A stretch of DNA of 64,000 nucleotides from Novosphingobium rosa NBRC 15208 (GTDB lineage Bacteria > Pseudomonadota > Alphaproteobacteria > Sphingomonadales > Sphingomonadaceae): contig NZ_BCZE01000010.1 in the NCBI RefSeq assembly GCF_001598555.1, positions 124,001 to 188,000 of the forward strand, given 5' to 3'. The notes below the pieces were generated by a model. That model was not told the DNA's origin. It searched no databases and worked only from the letters and a program-made list of their open reading frames with translations. The translations under genes were made by a program, and so were the position numbers. Of this stretch, positions 18,144 to 28,577 are shown piece by piece. Numbering within the stretch: position 1 is the stretch's first letter; each line of letters opens with the position of its first letter.

Positions 18144-19958
18144 TCAGTCGATCAGGGCCGCATCCTCGATATGCAGCTCGGCGGCGGGGCGGCTACCCCA
18201 GTCGTCGATCTTCGCGCGGCCCACCAGCCACAAGCTGCGCCCCTGCGTGCCATGCAGCAGGGTCTGCCCCATCTCGCCATCCGCCGCGCGGAAGGCCATC
18301 GCCTTGAAGCTGGCCCCATCGTTCCCGCGCACGATCAGCCGCACATGATCGGCGCCGACCACATCGGCCTTCACCACCTTCACCGGCCCCACCGCCACGC
18401 GCGGCCCAGGCCAGCCCATGCCATAGGGCCCGGCGCTTTCCAGCGTTTCGACCAGCGCCGGGTTCAGCCCGCGCGGCGCCACCGCCAGATCGACCAGCAG
18501 CGATTGATGCAGCCGCGCCCGCGCCACATCGCTGGCCAGCCTTTCATCGAGCCACTCGCCCAGCGCATCCAGCTTGTCGGGCGCGATGGTCAGGCCCGCC
18601 GCCATGGCATGGCCACCACCGGCCACCAGCAGGCCCTGAGCGCGCGCGGCGATGATCGCCGCCCCCAGATCGACGCCATGCACCGACCGGCCCGAGCCCT
18701 TGCCGTATCCTGCCTCATCGGCCTCCAGAGCGATCACCAGCGTGGGCCTGCCGCTCTTCTCCTTGATGCGCCCGGCCACAATGCCGATCACGCCGGGATG
18801 CCAGCCCGCACCGGCCAGCACCAGCACGCTGCGGTTGTGCTGTTTCTCGACCTGCGCCTCGGCGGCCTCCTGCACGGCCATTTCGATGCCGCGCCGCTCC
18901 TCGTTGAGCAGGGAGAGCTGCCCGGCGATCTCGCGCGCTTCCTCGGGATTGTGGGTGGTGAGCAGGCGCACGCCCAGCGTCGCCTCGCCCACGCGCCCGC
19001 CAGCGTTCACACGCGGCCCCAGCGCAAAGCCCAGATCCGAGGCGGTGGGCGCGCGGCCCAGCTTGCTGGCGTCGATCAGCGCGGCCATGCCGATGTTCTC
19101 GCGCTTGGCCATCACCTTGAGCCCCTGCGCCACGAAAGCGCGGTTCAACCCATGCAGCGCGGCCACATCGGCCACCGTGCCCAGCGCCACCAGATCGAGC
19201 AGCGAGAGCAGGGCGCCATTGCCGGGCGTGCCGGGGTGCTTCGCCTTCTCCAGCTCGCGCCGCACCGCAATGGCCAGCAGGAAGGCCACGCCCACCGCCG
19301 CCAGATGGCCATGCGCCGCGCCAATCTCGCTTTCATCGAGGCGGTTAGGGTTCACCATTGCCACGGTGCGCGGCAGTTCATGCGAGCATTTGTGATGATC
19401 GACCACGATCACCTCCACCCCGGCATCCGCCGCCATGGCCAGAGCATCATGCGCCATGGCCCCGCAATCGACGGTGACGACCAGCTTTGCGCCTTCCTGC
19501 CCCAGCCGCACCAGAGCCTCTCCGGTGGGGCCATAGCCTTCCAGCAGACGGTCGGGGATGTAGTGGCGGGCATCATGGCCGCACAGGCGGATCAGGCGGA
19601 TCAGCAAGGCGGCGCTGGTGGCGCCATCGACGTCGTAATCGCCATAGACCGCCACCGGCTCGCGCTGGACGATGGCCTGGGCGATGCGCCGCGCCGCCAC
19701 ATCCATATCCTGAAGCTGCGAGGGGTCGGGCAGGAATTCGCGCAGGGTCGGGTTGCGCTGGCGGTTGAGATCCTCGCGGGCCACGCCGCGCGCGAGCAGC
19801 AGCTGGGTGACCAGATCGTCGGCAAGGGGGCCGTCCCAGCCGTGATCGTGCTCCATCATGTCCATATTGCCGCCGCGCCAGTGCCAGGCCTTGCCGCCAA
19901 GCGACATGCGGCCGGAGATGAGGGCGGACGAGGCGTTGGAGATGTGCTGGTCAGTCAT
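18144..19958 (-). CDS. recJ: Single-stranded-DNA-specific exonuclease RecJ
   Basis: A 604-residue DHH-superfamily 5'-3' exonuclease acting in recombination and mismatch repair. Motifs: VAVYGDYDVDGATSAALL near residue 100 (motif I with metal-binding Asp), VTVDCGAMAHDAL, VVDHHKCSHELP (DHH motif III) and LGTVADVAALHG; DHHA1 GAGWHPGVIGIVAGR and GGHAMAAGLTI follow. Full length. The opposite strand stays open as one long frame across most of this gene and into the next plus-strand gene; that is a coding-strand shadow. It is convergent with the downstream tRNA genes' side and divergent from the hypothetical gene at 20061. Confidence 0.95.
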   Translation of the reverse strand: MTDQHISNASSALISGRMSLGGKAWHWRGGNMDMMEHDHGWDGPLADDLVTQLLLARGVAREDLNRQRNPTLREFLPDPSQLQDMDVAARRIAQAIVQREPVAVYGDYDVDGATSAALLIRLIRLCGHDARHYIPDRLLEGYGPTGEALVRLGQEGAKLVVTVDCGAMAHDALAMAADAGVEVIVVDHHKCSHELPRTVAMVNPNRLDESEIGAAHGHLAAVGVAFLLAIAVRRELEKAKHPGTPGNGALLSLLDLVALGTVADVAALHGLNRAFVAQGLKVMAKRENIGMAALIDASKLGRAPTASDLGFALGPRVNAGGRVGEATLGVRLLTTHNPEEAREIAGQLSLLNEERRGIEMAVQEAAEAQVEKQHNRSVLVLAGAGWHPGVIGIVAGRIKEKSGRPTLVIALEADEAGYGKGSGRSVHGVDLGAAIIAARAQGLLVAGGGHAMAAGLTIAPDKLDALGEWLDERLASDVARARLHQSLLVDLAVAPRGLNPALVETLESAGPYGMGWPGPRVAVGPVKVVKADVVGADHVRLIVRGNDGASFKAMAFRAADGEMGQTLLHGTQGRSLWLVGRAKIDDWGSRPAAELHIEDAALID

Positions 19959-20060
19959 GCCGGGCGGTTAAACCATCGCGGGGCATCGCGGAAGAGGCGG
20001 GATGGGCGCGCTTTGGCAAAGCCGGGGGAATATGCCAAGAAAGGGGCAGGAGGGCCGGAC

Positions 20061-20822
20061 ATGATGGACGATCAGGCAGAGGACACTATCGCTGTTGAGC
20101 CTGTCGCGAACGGTGTGGTCTTGCTGTTTGCCGAAGGGCAGCGTCCATCGGTTGAGGTCATCGATCGTTTGCTGGGGCAACTTCCCGCAGAGAACATGCT
20201 GTCGGTCAGCTATCGGGGGGAGGCGGATCGTGGCCGCCTCGAACTGCTGTGCCGGGGACTCACCTTCGATCTCAAGGGGCTGGCTCCGGCGCGTGGCGCC
20301 GCTATGCCGGTTGTGACGCAAAGGCTTGGGCTGGATGACGCTTTGCCTCAGCTGGAGGGCGTGTTGCTCGCGTCCGGGCAAAATCTGGCGGGCGGGGCTC
20401 ATCTCAGGCCGATTTTGTGCACGCATCTGCAGGTCGGTCTGGCATTGGCGGCGCTGCCGGGGGTGCAGGCGGTGGTCTGGGCGCTCTCGGGCGTGATGAT
20501 GCGCCCGGCGCATTTCGTTGAGGCTGTCGGGGCATGGCTTGCAGGCGGGTCATTTCCCGTGCCCGGCCTGGTCGGCTTTTCGCGTGACGAGGATGGCGCG
20601 CTGTTCAGCCACGGCCTCTTCTTCTTCGCGCCGCGCCAGGTGCGGGTAGAGGCCCTGGAAGGGGCGTCTGACATGCAGGCAGAGATCGCCTCGGCGCTTG
20701 TCCGCAGGCAGGTGGATGGTGACAGCCATGTGCCGGCGTGGATCGCGGACAGCGAAGGCCGCATCTGGAATGTCTCATGGGACGTCGAAAGCAGGCTGAT
20801 CACAGCCCGCCCCGGCGTCTGA
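20061..20822 (+). CDS. Conserved hypothetical protein, possibly DUF4261-like
   Basis: A 253-residue soluble protein starting at the ATG at 20061, behind CAGGAGGGCCGGAC. No signal peptide or membrane segment. The middle and C-terminal part (THLQVGLALAALPGVQAVVW, then PGLVGFSRDEDGALFSHGLF) resembles in spacing the DUF4261-type fold, but I am not sure of this. The frame is open upstream as far as 18111, wholly antisense to recJ, but nothing supports translation there. The gene converges with leuA, with a bidirectional hairpin terminator between them. Confidence 0.65.
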   Translation: MMDDQAEDTIAVEPVANGVVLLFAEGQRPSVEVIDRLLGQLPAENMLSVSYRGEADRGRLELLCRGLTFDLKGLAPARGAAMPVVTQRLGLDDALPQLEGVLLASGQNLAGGAHLRPILCTHLQVGLALAALPGVQAVVWALSGVMMRPAHFVEAVGAWLAGGSFPVPGLVGFSRDEDGALFSHGLFFFAPRQVRVEALEGASDMQAEIASALVRRQVDGDSHVPAWIADSEGRIWNVSWDVESRLITARPGV

Positions 20823-20825
20823 AAA

Positions 20826-20850
20826 AGGCCGGAGCGCAAAGCCCCGGCCT
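20826..20850 (-). terminator. Rho-independent terminator of leuA
   Basis: The arms AGGCCGG (20826-20832) and CCGGCCT (20844-20850) pair. On the minus strand the hairpin is followed by TTTTTC, directly after the leuA stop. It also lies just past the stop of the convergent hypothetical gene. Confidence 0.85.
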
Positions 20851-20857
20851 GATCAGC

Positions 20858-22540
20858 TTACCTGCCCGAGAGGACCAGCGTGTTGGCGGCGCTCAGCACG
20901 GCGCGCACGCTGGCGGTGGCGACGTCCGTATCGACGCCCACGCCCCAGATGGTCTGGCCATCCGGCCCGGTGCATTCGACATAGGCCGCCGCACGCGCAT
21001 CCGAACCGGCGGAGAGCGCATGCTCGGAATAGTCCTTCACCGAGAGGTTGACGCCGAAGCTGTCCGCCAGCGTCGCGACCACCGAGGAGATCAGGCCATT
21101 GCCACGGCCCGAGACCGACTGTTCCTTGCCGCCGACGCCGATCTTGCCCGCAAAGATGCGCGCGCCATCGGGGCCCTTGGTCTCGTCCCAGTCCAGCAGC
21201 TGGAAATGCTGCGGATCGTTGACGCGGTAGCTGCGCTGGAACACCTCCCAGATGTCAGCGGCGACCAGTTCGCGGCCCAGCTCATCGGCCAGTTCCTGCA
21301 CATGGCGGCTGAAATGGGCCTGCATGCGCTTGGGCAGCTTGAGGCCCTGATCCTGCTCGATCACCCAGGCGAAACCGCCCTTGCCGCTCTGCGAATTGAC
21401 GCGGATCACCGCTTCATAGCTGCGACCCAGATCGGCGGGATCGATGGGCAGATAGGGCACGGCCCAGAACTCGTCATTGCGCTTTTCCTGCGCGGCGAAG
21501 CCCTTCTTGATGGCGTCCTGATGGCTGCCCGAGAAGGCGGTGAACACCAGATCGCCGCCATAGGGATGGCGCGGATGAACGGGCAGCTGGTTGCAGTATT
21601 CGACCGTCTGGATCACCTCGTCGATGTCCGAGAAGTCCAGTTCCGGATCGACGCCCTGCGTGTAGAGGTTCATGCCCACGGTGACGAGGCAGCAGTTGCC
21701 GGTGCGCTCGCCATTGCCGAAGAGGCAGCCCTCGACGCGGTCGGCGCCCGCCATGATGCCCAGTTCGGCGGCGGCAACGCCGGTGCCGCGGTCGTTATGG
21801 GTGTGCAGGCTGATCACCGCCGCATCGCGGTTGGGCAGGTTGCGGCAGAAATACTCGATCTGGTCGGCATAGACGTTGGGCGTCGCGCATTCGACCGTGG
21901 CGGGCAGGTTGAGGATGATGGGGTGCTCGGGCGTGGGCTGCAGGATCTGCATCACCGCCTCGCAACATTCCAGGCTGAAATCGAGTTCCGCCGTCGAGAA
22001 GGTCTCGGGCGAATATTCGAAATGCCACTTGGTGTTCGGGAAGCGCGCGGCATTGTCACGCAGCAGCTTGGCGCCATTCTCGGCGATCTCGCGGATCTGC
22101 GGGCGCTCCATGCCGAACACCACCTGACGCCACAGCGGCGACACGGCATTGTAGAGGTGGACGATGGCGGCGGGCATGCCTTCCAGCGACTCGAAGCTGG
22201 TCTTGATCAGGTCTTCGCGGCTCTGCGTCAGCACCTGGATCAGCACATCCTCGGGGACGCGGTTCTCGGTGCCGAGGCTGCGGATGAAATCATACTCGGT
22301 CGCGCCGGCGCTGGGGAAGCCGACCTCGATTTCCTTGAGGCCAACCTTGACCAGCAGGTCGAAGAAGCGGTTCTTCTTTTCCGCGCCCATCGGGTCGATC
22401 AGGCTCTGGTTGCCGTCGCGCAGGTCGGTGGAGAGCCAGCGCGGGGCCTTGTCGATGATCTTGCTCGGCCAGGTGCGGTCGGGGATGTTGATCTGCGGAA
22501 AGGGGCGATACTTGACCGAAGGGTCTTTCAGCATGGGCAT
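20858..22540 (-). CDS. leuA: 2-isopropylmalate synthase
   Basis: A 560-residue enzyme that condenses acetyl-CoA with 2-ketoisovalerate, the first committed step to leucine. The HMGL-like barrel has STDLRDGNQSLIDPM near residue 38 (metal and substrate Arg/Asp), SLHTHNDRGTGVAAAELG near residue 240 (metal His pair) and the glycine-rich VEGCLFGNGERTGN. The C-terminal regulatory domain (from about residue 430) ends in ASVRAVLSAANTLV and gives leucine feedback inhibition. This is the longer LeuA type also found in actinobacteria and some proteobacteria. Start ATG at 22540. A leucine-rich leader peptide lies upstream at 22656-22706, implying attenuation. Confidence 0.96.
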   Translation of the reverse strand: MPMLKDPSVKYRPFPQINIPDRTWPSKIIDKAPRWLSTDLRDGNQSLIDPMGAEKKNRFFDLLVKVGLKEIEVGFPSAGATEYDFIRSLGTENRVPEDVLIQVLTQSREDLIKTSFESLEGMPAAIVHLYNAVSPLWRQVVFGMERPQIREIAENGAKLLRDNAARFPNTKWHFEYSPETFSTAELDFSLECCEAVMQILQPTPEHPIILNLPATVECATPNVYADQIEYFCRNLPNRDAAVISLHTHNDRGTGVAAAELGIMAGADRVEGCLFGNGERTGNCCLVTVGMNLYTQGVDPELDFSDIDEVIQTVEYCNQLPVHPRHPYGGDLVFTAFSGSHQDAIKKGFAAQEKRNDEFWAVPYLPIDPADLGRSYEAVIRVNSQSGKGGFAWVIEQDQGLKLPKRMQAHFSRHVQELADELGRELVAADIWEVFQRSYRVNDPQHFQLLDWDETKGPDGARIFAGKIGVGGKEQSVSGRGNGLISSVVATLADSFGVNLSVKDYSEHALSAGSDARAAAYVECTGPDGQTIWGVGVDTDVATASVRAVLSAANTLVLSGR

Positions 22541-22612
22541 GATGGGTCTCTGATGCTCTTCACTGGGGCCGCTGCTCAGGCATTGCGGCTATAGGACAGG
22601 CTGATCGATAAT

Positions 22613-22668
22613 CCCTTGGGCGCTCCTTGCGCGCGGCCAGAGGGCACGCGCTCGCTCACGCCCAAGGG
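22613..22668 (-). promoter_or_regulatory. leuA leader hairpin (putative attenuator)
   Basis: The 10-bp arms CCCTTGGGCG and CGCCCAAGGG occupy 22613-22622 and 22659-22668. The arm at 22659-22668 is the last codons of the leader peptide, so a ribosome reaching its stop would mask it. GC-rich inner arms GCGCG/CGCGC offer an alternative fold. No U-run follows, so the exact mechanism is open. Confidence 0.55.
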
Positions 22669-22706
22669 CGGATAAGTCGTAGCGCGAGGGTCAGCTTGAA
22701 GATCAT
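22656..22706 (-). CDS. leuL: leuA leader peptide (16 codons)
   Basis: The minus strand from 22706 encodes MIFKLTLALRLIRPWA and a TGA stop. Four of seven consecutive codons are leucine, using CTG, CTC, CTA and CTT, so leucyl-tRNA shortage would stall a ribosome here. Its last codons form one arm of a 10-bp hairpin whose other arm is closer to leuA. This is the layout of amino-acid attenuation, which is known for leuA in alphaproteobacteria. Too short to be found by standard gene calling. The ribosome site is weak (GGCTGAGTGC before the ATG). Confidence 0.7.
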   Translation of the reverse strand: MIFKLTLALRLIRPWA

Positions 22707-22764
22707 GCACTCAGCCTATGATGAAGGCGGCGCGGCCTGTAAAGCAAAAAGCGCCCGGACCGTG

Positions 22765-23886
22765 TCACGCAGGCGTCCTGTCGCGCTGCAGCACTGTTTC
22801 GAACCAGTCGAGATAGGCCTGGGCGCAGACCTCAGGTTCCAGATGGGCGATCAGCGCCTGCAGGGCGGCGAGCGGGGGAGGGCCGCGCCGCGTCACCTCG
22901 ATCACAGCTTGCGCCAGATCCTGAGGGTTGCGCGTGGGCACCAGCGTGCCCGCCTCCGGGATGGTCATGATATCATGCAGGAAATGGGAGCAATCGGTGG
23001 AGATCACCGGCACGCCATGCGCCAGGGCTTCCACCGCCACCGCCGGGCCGCCCTCGAAATGCGAGGTGCAGAGAAAGGCATCGGCCTTGCGCAGCCATGG
23101 GTCGATCACCGGCACATAGCCGGGCGCGGCGACCACGTCGGAAAGCCCCATCTTGCGGATTTTGTTCAGCATCCGGCCGTGCAGGCTGCCGTCGCCCAGC
23201 ATGGTGAGCCGGGCAGGGGTGATCGCATTGAGCGCGGCGATGGTGCGCAGCGCCAGCGCGGCATCCTTCTGCTTCTCGAACCGCCCGGCCCAGACCAGAT
23301 GGATGCGGCCATCATCGACATGCGGACCATCGGCGGTCATATCGTGATGGAGATAGATCGGATCGTAGAGCGTCGCCGTGGAGACGCTGGGCGCCAGCTC
23401 GGCCAGTTCACGCGCCAGACCGCTGTTCATCGCGGCAATACCATCGACGGCGGGGGCAAAGCGGCGGAGCAGCGCACGGATCGGTTTGCCGATCAGCCCG
23501 CTCGGCACGGCGGGATTGGACACTTTCGCCACAATCTTCGCGCGGCCCTTGGCCTTGCCGAAAGCCAGCACAAGCGGGAAATGGAAATTGCCCGGCAGAA
23601 AGATGATGTCAGGATCGATCTTGCCGAGCATGGGCGCCATCGCCTTGCCCAGCTTCAAACGCGAGATCGGGCTGCGGCGGATGGGCGGATCAAGCTCCAC
23701 CACCTGCACGCGCGGATCGACGGTAGCGCGCACGCCGCCCTCTGTCGTGCCGCACAGGATCGTCACCCGATGTCCGGCCTCGACCCAGAAGCGGGCCATG
23801 CCGATGGCGATGCGTTCGGTGCCGCCACGCGAAAAATCGTGGAAGCAGATCAGGATATGGCGCGAGGGCGCACGCGGATCGCGCAC
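22765..23886 (-). CDS. Glycosyltransferase family 4-like (GT-B) protein
   Basis: A cytoplasmic or membrane-associated GT-B glycosyltransferase of about 373 residues. The N-terminal donor-side signature is HDFSRGGTERIAIGMARFWV, the linker has VWAGRFEKQKDAALAL, and the nucleotide-sugar site is CTSHFEGGPAVAVEALAHGV with the EX7E-type pair, then PVISTDCSHF. Acceptor unknown; such enzymes build polysaccharide or glycolipid. The frame is open to a TTG at 23967, 3 bases from the ilvC stop, but a strong hairpin (23896-23930) lies inside that extension, so the GTG at 23886 is preferred; the start is uncertain. It sits oddly between ilvC and leuA. Confidence 0.8.
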   Translation of the reverse strand: MRDPRAPSRHILICFHDFSRGGTERIAIGMARFWVEAGHRVTILCGTTEGGVRATVDPRVQVVELDPPIRRSPISRLKLGKAMAPMLGKIDPDIIFLPGNFHFPLVLAFGKAKGRAKIVAKVSNPAVPSGLIGKPIRALLRRFAPAVDGIAAMNSGLARELAELAPSVSTATLYDPIYLHHDMTADGPHVDDGRIHLVWAGRFEKQKDAALALRTIAALNAITPARLTMLGDGSLHGRMLNKIRKMGLSDVVAAPGYVPVIDPWLRKADAFLCTSHFEGGPAVAVEALAHGVPVISTDCSHFLHDIMTIPEAGTLVPTRNPQDLAQAVIEVTRRGPPPLAALQALIAHLEPEVCAQAYLDWFETVLQRDRTPA

Positions 23887-23895
23887 AAATGAAGC

Positions 23896-23930
23896 GTCGG
23901 CGCGCTGCCCTTTGAGGGCAACACGCCGAC
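23896..23930 (-). terminator. Hairpin downstream of ilvC
   Basis: GTCGGCG (23896-23902) pairs with CGCCGAC (23924-23930) and inner TGCCCT with AGGGCA. It lies 41 bases beyond the ilvC stop. No U-run follows, so it may end or attenuate the ilv transcript, or protect its 3' end. Confidence 0.5.
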
Positions 23931-23970
23931 CACTTCCACTCGGGCCCAGTTTGCGTCCGGGCTCCAAGGC

Positions 23971-25101
<1,131 letters not shown>

Positions 25102-25108
25102 TCAACTG

Positions 25109-25636
25109 TTAAGTGCTGGACTTGCCCCGGATCATGCCGACAACGCCGGTGCGCGCGGTCTCGACCAGCCCGAGGTCGCCCATCAGAGCCACGAAGCTGT
25201 CGATCTTTTCGGGCGTGCCGGTCAGTTCGAACACGAAGCTTTCGGTGGTGGTGTCCACGGGGCGCGCACGAAACACCTCGGCCAGACGCAGCGCTTCCAC
25301 GCGCGCCTCACCCTTGCCGACCACCTTGATAAGGGCCAGCTCGCGCTCCACATAGGGGCCCTGCTCGGTCAGATCGACCACCTTGTGCACCGGGATCAGG
25401 CGCTCAAGCTGGGCGCGGATCTGGTCGATCACGGCCGGGGGGCCATGCGTCACGATGGTGATACGGCTGACCTGATGGTCGCCGGTGATTTCCGAGACCG
25501 TCAGGCTGTCGATGTTGTAGCCGCGCGCGGTGAACAGACCGGCGATCTTGGCCAGAATGCCTGCCTCATTGTCCACGGTCAGCATCAGGACGTGGCGCTC
25601 GGTGGCTTCCTGCTCGATTTTCGTCATCTGGTTCAT
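25109..25636 (-). CDS. ilvH: Acetolactate synthase small (regulatory) subunit
   Basis: A 175-residue ACT-domain protein that activates the catalytic subunit and gives valine feedback inhibition. The ACT domain reads RHVLMLTVDNEAGILAKIAG and LFTARGYNIDSLTVSEI (residues 14-50), followed by QLERLIPVHKVVDLTE and the C-terminal ALRLAEVFRARPVDTT. The start is five bases after the ilvI stop, so the two subunits are translated from one message. Symbol ilvN is equally used. Confidence 0.96.
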   Translation of the reverse strand: MNQMTKIEQEATERHVLMLTVDNEAGILAKIAGLFTARGYNIDSLTVSEITGDHQVSRITIVTHGPPAVIDQIRAQLERLIPVHKVVDLTEQGPYVERELALIKVVGKGEARVEALRLAEVFRARPVDTTTESFVFELTGTPEKIDSFVALMGDLGLVETARTGVVGMIRGKSST

Positions 25637-25641
25637 CTCTC

Positions 25642-27384
25642 TTACACCAGAGCCTTGGCTTCATCGTCCATGGTGCCGCTCACCACATCGCCGGGCAGCA
25701 GCATGTCGGTGTGGGCCGCGCCGCTCGGGATCATCGGGAAGCAGTTGGCATCCTTGGCGACGCGGCAATCGACGATCACCGGGCCGTCGTAATCGATCAT
25801 CTCCTGAATGCCGGCATCGAGCTGGCCTTCGTTCTCGATCGAGATGCCCTTCCAGCCATAGGCCTGCGCCAGCTTCACGAAATCGGGCAGGCTGTCCGAA
25901 TAGGAGTTCGAATAGCGGCTTTCATAGGTCAGCTCCTGCCATTGGCGGACCATGCCCATCCATTCGTTGTTGAGGATGAAGATCTTGACCGGCAGGCGAT
26001 ACTGCGTGGCGGTGCCCAGCTCCTGAATGTTCATCTGGATGCTGGCCTCGCCCGCGATGTCGATGCACAACTTGCCCGGATTGCCCAGCTGCGCGCCGAT
26101 GATGGCGGGAAGGCCGTAACCCATGGTGCCCAGACCGCCGCTCGTCAGCCACTTGTTGGGGCCGAAGAAGTGGAAGTGCTGCGCTGCCCACATCTGATGC
26201 TGACCGACCTCGGTGCTGATGATCGGATCATGCGCCTTGGTCAGCTCGAACAGACGCTCGATGGCGCGCTGCGGCGGGATGGCGGCGGGGTTCTCGGCAT
26301 AGGAGAGCGACTTCTTGGCGCGCCATTCGGTCACGCGGGCCTTCCACGCGGTGAGATCCTGAGCCTTGCGGCCCTTCCACCCATCGAGGATCTGCTGCAG
26401 CACCGTGGCGCAATCGCCGATGATCGGCAGATCGACGCGCACCGTCTTGTTGATGCTGGCGCGGTCGATGTCGATGTGGATCTTGGTCGAATTGGGCGCG
26501 AAGGCGTCCAGACGGCCCGTCACGCGATCATCGAAACGCGCGCCGACGCAGATGATCAGGTCGGCCTGATTCATCGCCCAATTGGCTTCATAGGTGCCGT
26601 GCATGCCCAGCATGCCCAGCCAGTCCTCATGATCCGCCGGGAAAGCGCCCAGACCCATCAGCGTGGAGGTGACCGGTGCCTTGGTCAGCGCCTGCAGCTC
26701 GCGCAGCAATTCGCTGGCGCGCGGACCCGAGTTGATCACGCCGCCGCCCGTGTAGAACACCGGCGCCTTGGCCTTGGCGATCAGATCCACGGCCTGCGCG
26801 ATCTCCGCCTCGCCACCCGCCAGCTGGGGCGAGTAGCGGTTGCGGCGCTGCACCGGGCCTTCGGGGAAGTTCGCCGTGGCGATCTGCACATCCTTGGGGA
26901 TGTCGATCACGACCGGACCGGGGCGGCCGGTGGTGGCGATCTGGAAGGCTTCATCGATGACGGCGGCGAGGTTCGCCGGATCCTTCACCAGATAGTTGTG
27001 CTTGCAGCAGTGGCGCGTGATGCCGACGGTATCGGCCTCCTGAAACGCGTCCGAGCCGATCAGCGGCGTGCCGACCTGACCGGTGATGACCACCAGCGGA
27101 ATCGAATCGAGGAAAGCATCGGCAATGCCGGTGACGGCATTGGTCGCGCCCGGGCCGCTGGTGACCAGCACCACGCCCGGCTTGCCGGTGGAACGCGCAT
27201 AGCCTTCGGCGGCATGAGCCGCGCCCGCTTCGTGGCGGACGAGAATATGGCGCAGGCGCTCCTCGCCGAATAGCGCGTCGTAAATGGGAAGGACCGCGCC
27301 GCCCGGATAGCCGAATACAAATTCCACGCCCTGACGAACCAGGCTTTCAACGAGGATCTGGGCGCCGCTGCGCTCTTCGGTCAC
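25642..27384 (-). CDS. ilvI: Acetolactate synthase large (catalytic) subunit
   Basis: A 580-residue thiamine diphosphate enzyme making acetolactate or acetohydroxybutyrate, the first common step to Val, Leu and Ile. Seen: FVFGYPGGAVLPIYDAL with the following catalytic Glu in VRHEAGAAHAAEGYAR, GPGATNAVTGIADAFLDS, and the ThDP motif in DIAGEASIQMNIQELGTA, then NNEWMGMVRQWQEL. In the usual GDG motif the second position reads GEA here (DIAGEAS), slightly unusual. The GTG at 27384 is chosen: AGAAGGAAG lies five bases upstream and family alignment starts there. The frame runs open 58 codons further upstream without support. Confidence 0.94.
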   Translation of the reverse strand: MTEERSGAQILVESLVRQGVEFVFGYPGGAVLPIYDALFGEERLRHILVRHEAGAAHAAEGYARSTGKPGVVLVTSGPGATNAVTGIADAFLDSIPLVVITGQVGTPLIGSDAFQEADTVGITRHCCKHNYLVKDPANLAAVIDEAFQIATTGRPGPVVIDIPKDVQIATANFPEGPVQRRNRYSPQLAGGEAEIAQAVDLIAKAKAPVFYTGGGVINSGPRASELLRELQALTKAPVTSTLMGLGAFPADHEDWLGMLGMHGTYEANWAMNQADLIICVGARFDDRVTGRLDAFAPNSTKIHIDIDRASINKTVRVDLPIIGDCATVLQQILDGWKGRKAQDLTAWKARVTEWRAKKSLSYAENPAAIPPQRAIERLFELTKAHDPIISTEVGQHQMWAAQHFHFFGPNKWLTSGGLGTMGYGLPAIIGAQLGNPGKLCIDIAGEASIQMNIQELGTATQYRLPVKIFILNNEWMGMVRQWQELTYESRYSNSYSDSLPDFVKLAQAYGWKGISIENEGQLDAGIQEMIDYDGPVIVDCRVAKDANCFPMIPSGAAHTDMLLPGDVVSGTMDDEAKALV

Positions 27385-27569
27385 GGTGACTTCCTTCTGT
27401 CTCAAATCTTCGCGCGCCCAAAATGGGCGCGGTTCACGCAAAGGCGCTTGCGTTGGGCCCGTGCTGCACAAGATGCAACCCCCAAAAGCGCCGATTGTCG
27501 CGATTTTCCCGGGGGGCGGGGCCGGATGCGCAAGCACCCGAAGCACGTCTTGCGACATGCTGGAGGGCA

Positions 27570-27596
27570 GGTATAAGACAATAAATATCCTGTCAA
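27570..27596 (-). promoter_or_regulatory. Promoter of the ilvIH(C) operon
   Basis: On the minus strand TTGACA (27591-27596) and TATACC (27570-27575) are 15 bases apart, immediately after the miaA stop. A 180-base leader separates it from the ilvI start; near its end lies the palindrome GCGCCCATTTTGGGCGC (about 27413-27430), which could take part in control. Confidence 0.55.
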
Positions 27597-27599
27597 CAG

Positions 27600-28577
27600 C
27601 TATTGCTGTAACAATCTATCAAAATGTCCGGCGATGTCGGAATTTTCATGGCTTTTGGGCGCATGGCGGGGCCAATCGCGGGGGGGCTGGTGGCGGAACC
27701 AGGTGTATTGCCGCTTGGCATAATTGCGCGTGGCCTGCGCGCCGCGCATGATTGCTTCGTCAAGGGTAAGGTCGCCTGAAAGATGTGCCGCGATCTCCGC
27801 GACTCCAATGGCGCGCATCACCGGCAGGTCGGGGGGGAGGTGGCGGGCCAGCAGGGCCTCGACCTCGGGAACCGCGCCGCCCTCGATCATGAGGCCGAAG
27901 CGGCGGTCGCAGCGTTCGTAGAGCCAGTCGCGATCGGGCAGCAGGATCAGCGGATGGAGCGTGACCGCGTGGCCGATCCCGCCCTCCTTATGCGCCTGCC
28001 AATAGCCCAGCGAGTGGCCGGTGGAGCGCATCACCTCCAGCGCCCGGGCGACGCGGGTGGTGTCGGCGGGGTTGAGCAGGGCGGCGCGCTCAGGGTCTTC
28101 GTTGGTGAGGGCGGCATGGGCTTCGGCCACGGGCAGGGCGCGCACGGTTTCACGCACCTCGGGATCGATGGCGGGCACGGGTGCGATGCCGTCCAGCAGG
28201 GTGCGCATATAAAGGCCGGTGCCGCCAACAAGGATTGGCACTTGCCCTGCCTGATGCGCCTTGGCGATCTCTTGCCGCGCCCGCTCCGCCCAATCGGCGG
28301 CGGAGCAGCCCTGCGCCCCGTCCCACGCGCCATAGAGCCGATGCGGCACCCGCGCCGTATCCTCGGGCGAGGGGGCGGCGGAGAGAATCGGCAGATCGGC
28401 ATAAAGCTGGGCGCTGTCGGCGTTGATGATCACGGCGCTCCGGCCCCGCGCGGCCAGGGCATCGGCCAGCTTTATGGCATAATCGCTCTTGCCGCTGGCG
28501 GTCGGCCCTGCAATGAGCGCCAGCGGCGGGCGGGCTTCTTCGCCCGGGACGATTTCGAAAGGATCAACGGTGCTCAT
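27600..28577 (-). CDS. miaA: tRNA dimethylallyltransferase
   Basis: A 325-residue enzyme adding a dimethylallyl group to A37 of tRNAs that read UNN codons. The P-loop [15 protein letters not shown] is at residues 20-34, the substrate block [20 protein letters not shown] near residue 50, [19 protein letters not shown] near 112 and [20 protein letters not shown] near 290. The ATG at 28577 (MSTVDPFE) is used; MTRAM at 28589 is also in frame. Its start overlaps that of the divergent serB by eight bases. The open frame further upstream is antisense to serB and not real. Confidence 0.94.
   Translation of the reverse strand: MSTVDPFEIVPGEEARPPLALIAGPTASGKSDYAIKLADALAARGRSAVIINADSAQLYADLPILSAAPSPEDTARVPHRLYGAWDGAQGCSAADWAERARQEIAKAHQAGQVPILVGGTGLYMRTLLDGIAPVPAIDPEVRETVRALPVAEAHAALTNEDPERAALLNPADTTRVARALEVMRSTGHSLGYWQAHKEGGIGHAVTLHPLILLPDRDWLYERCDRRFGLMIEGGAVPEVEALLARHLPPDLPVMRAIGVAEIAAHLSGDLTLDEAIMRGAQATRNYAKRQYTWFRHQPPRDWPRHAPKSHENSDIAGHFDRLLQQ

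Noticed and set aside
18111..20060. Plus-strand frame open over 1.9 kb antisense to recJ and joined to the gene at 20061
   Set aside because: It mirrors recJ codons (high GC third positions), has no ribosome site at its start, and the true gene begins with an ATG and ribosome site at 20061.
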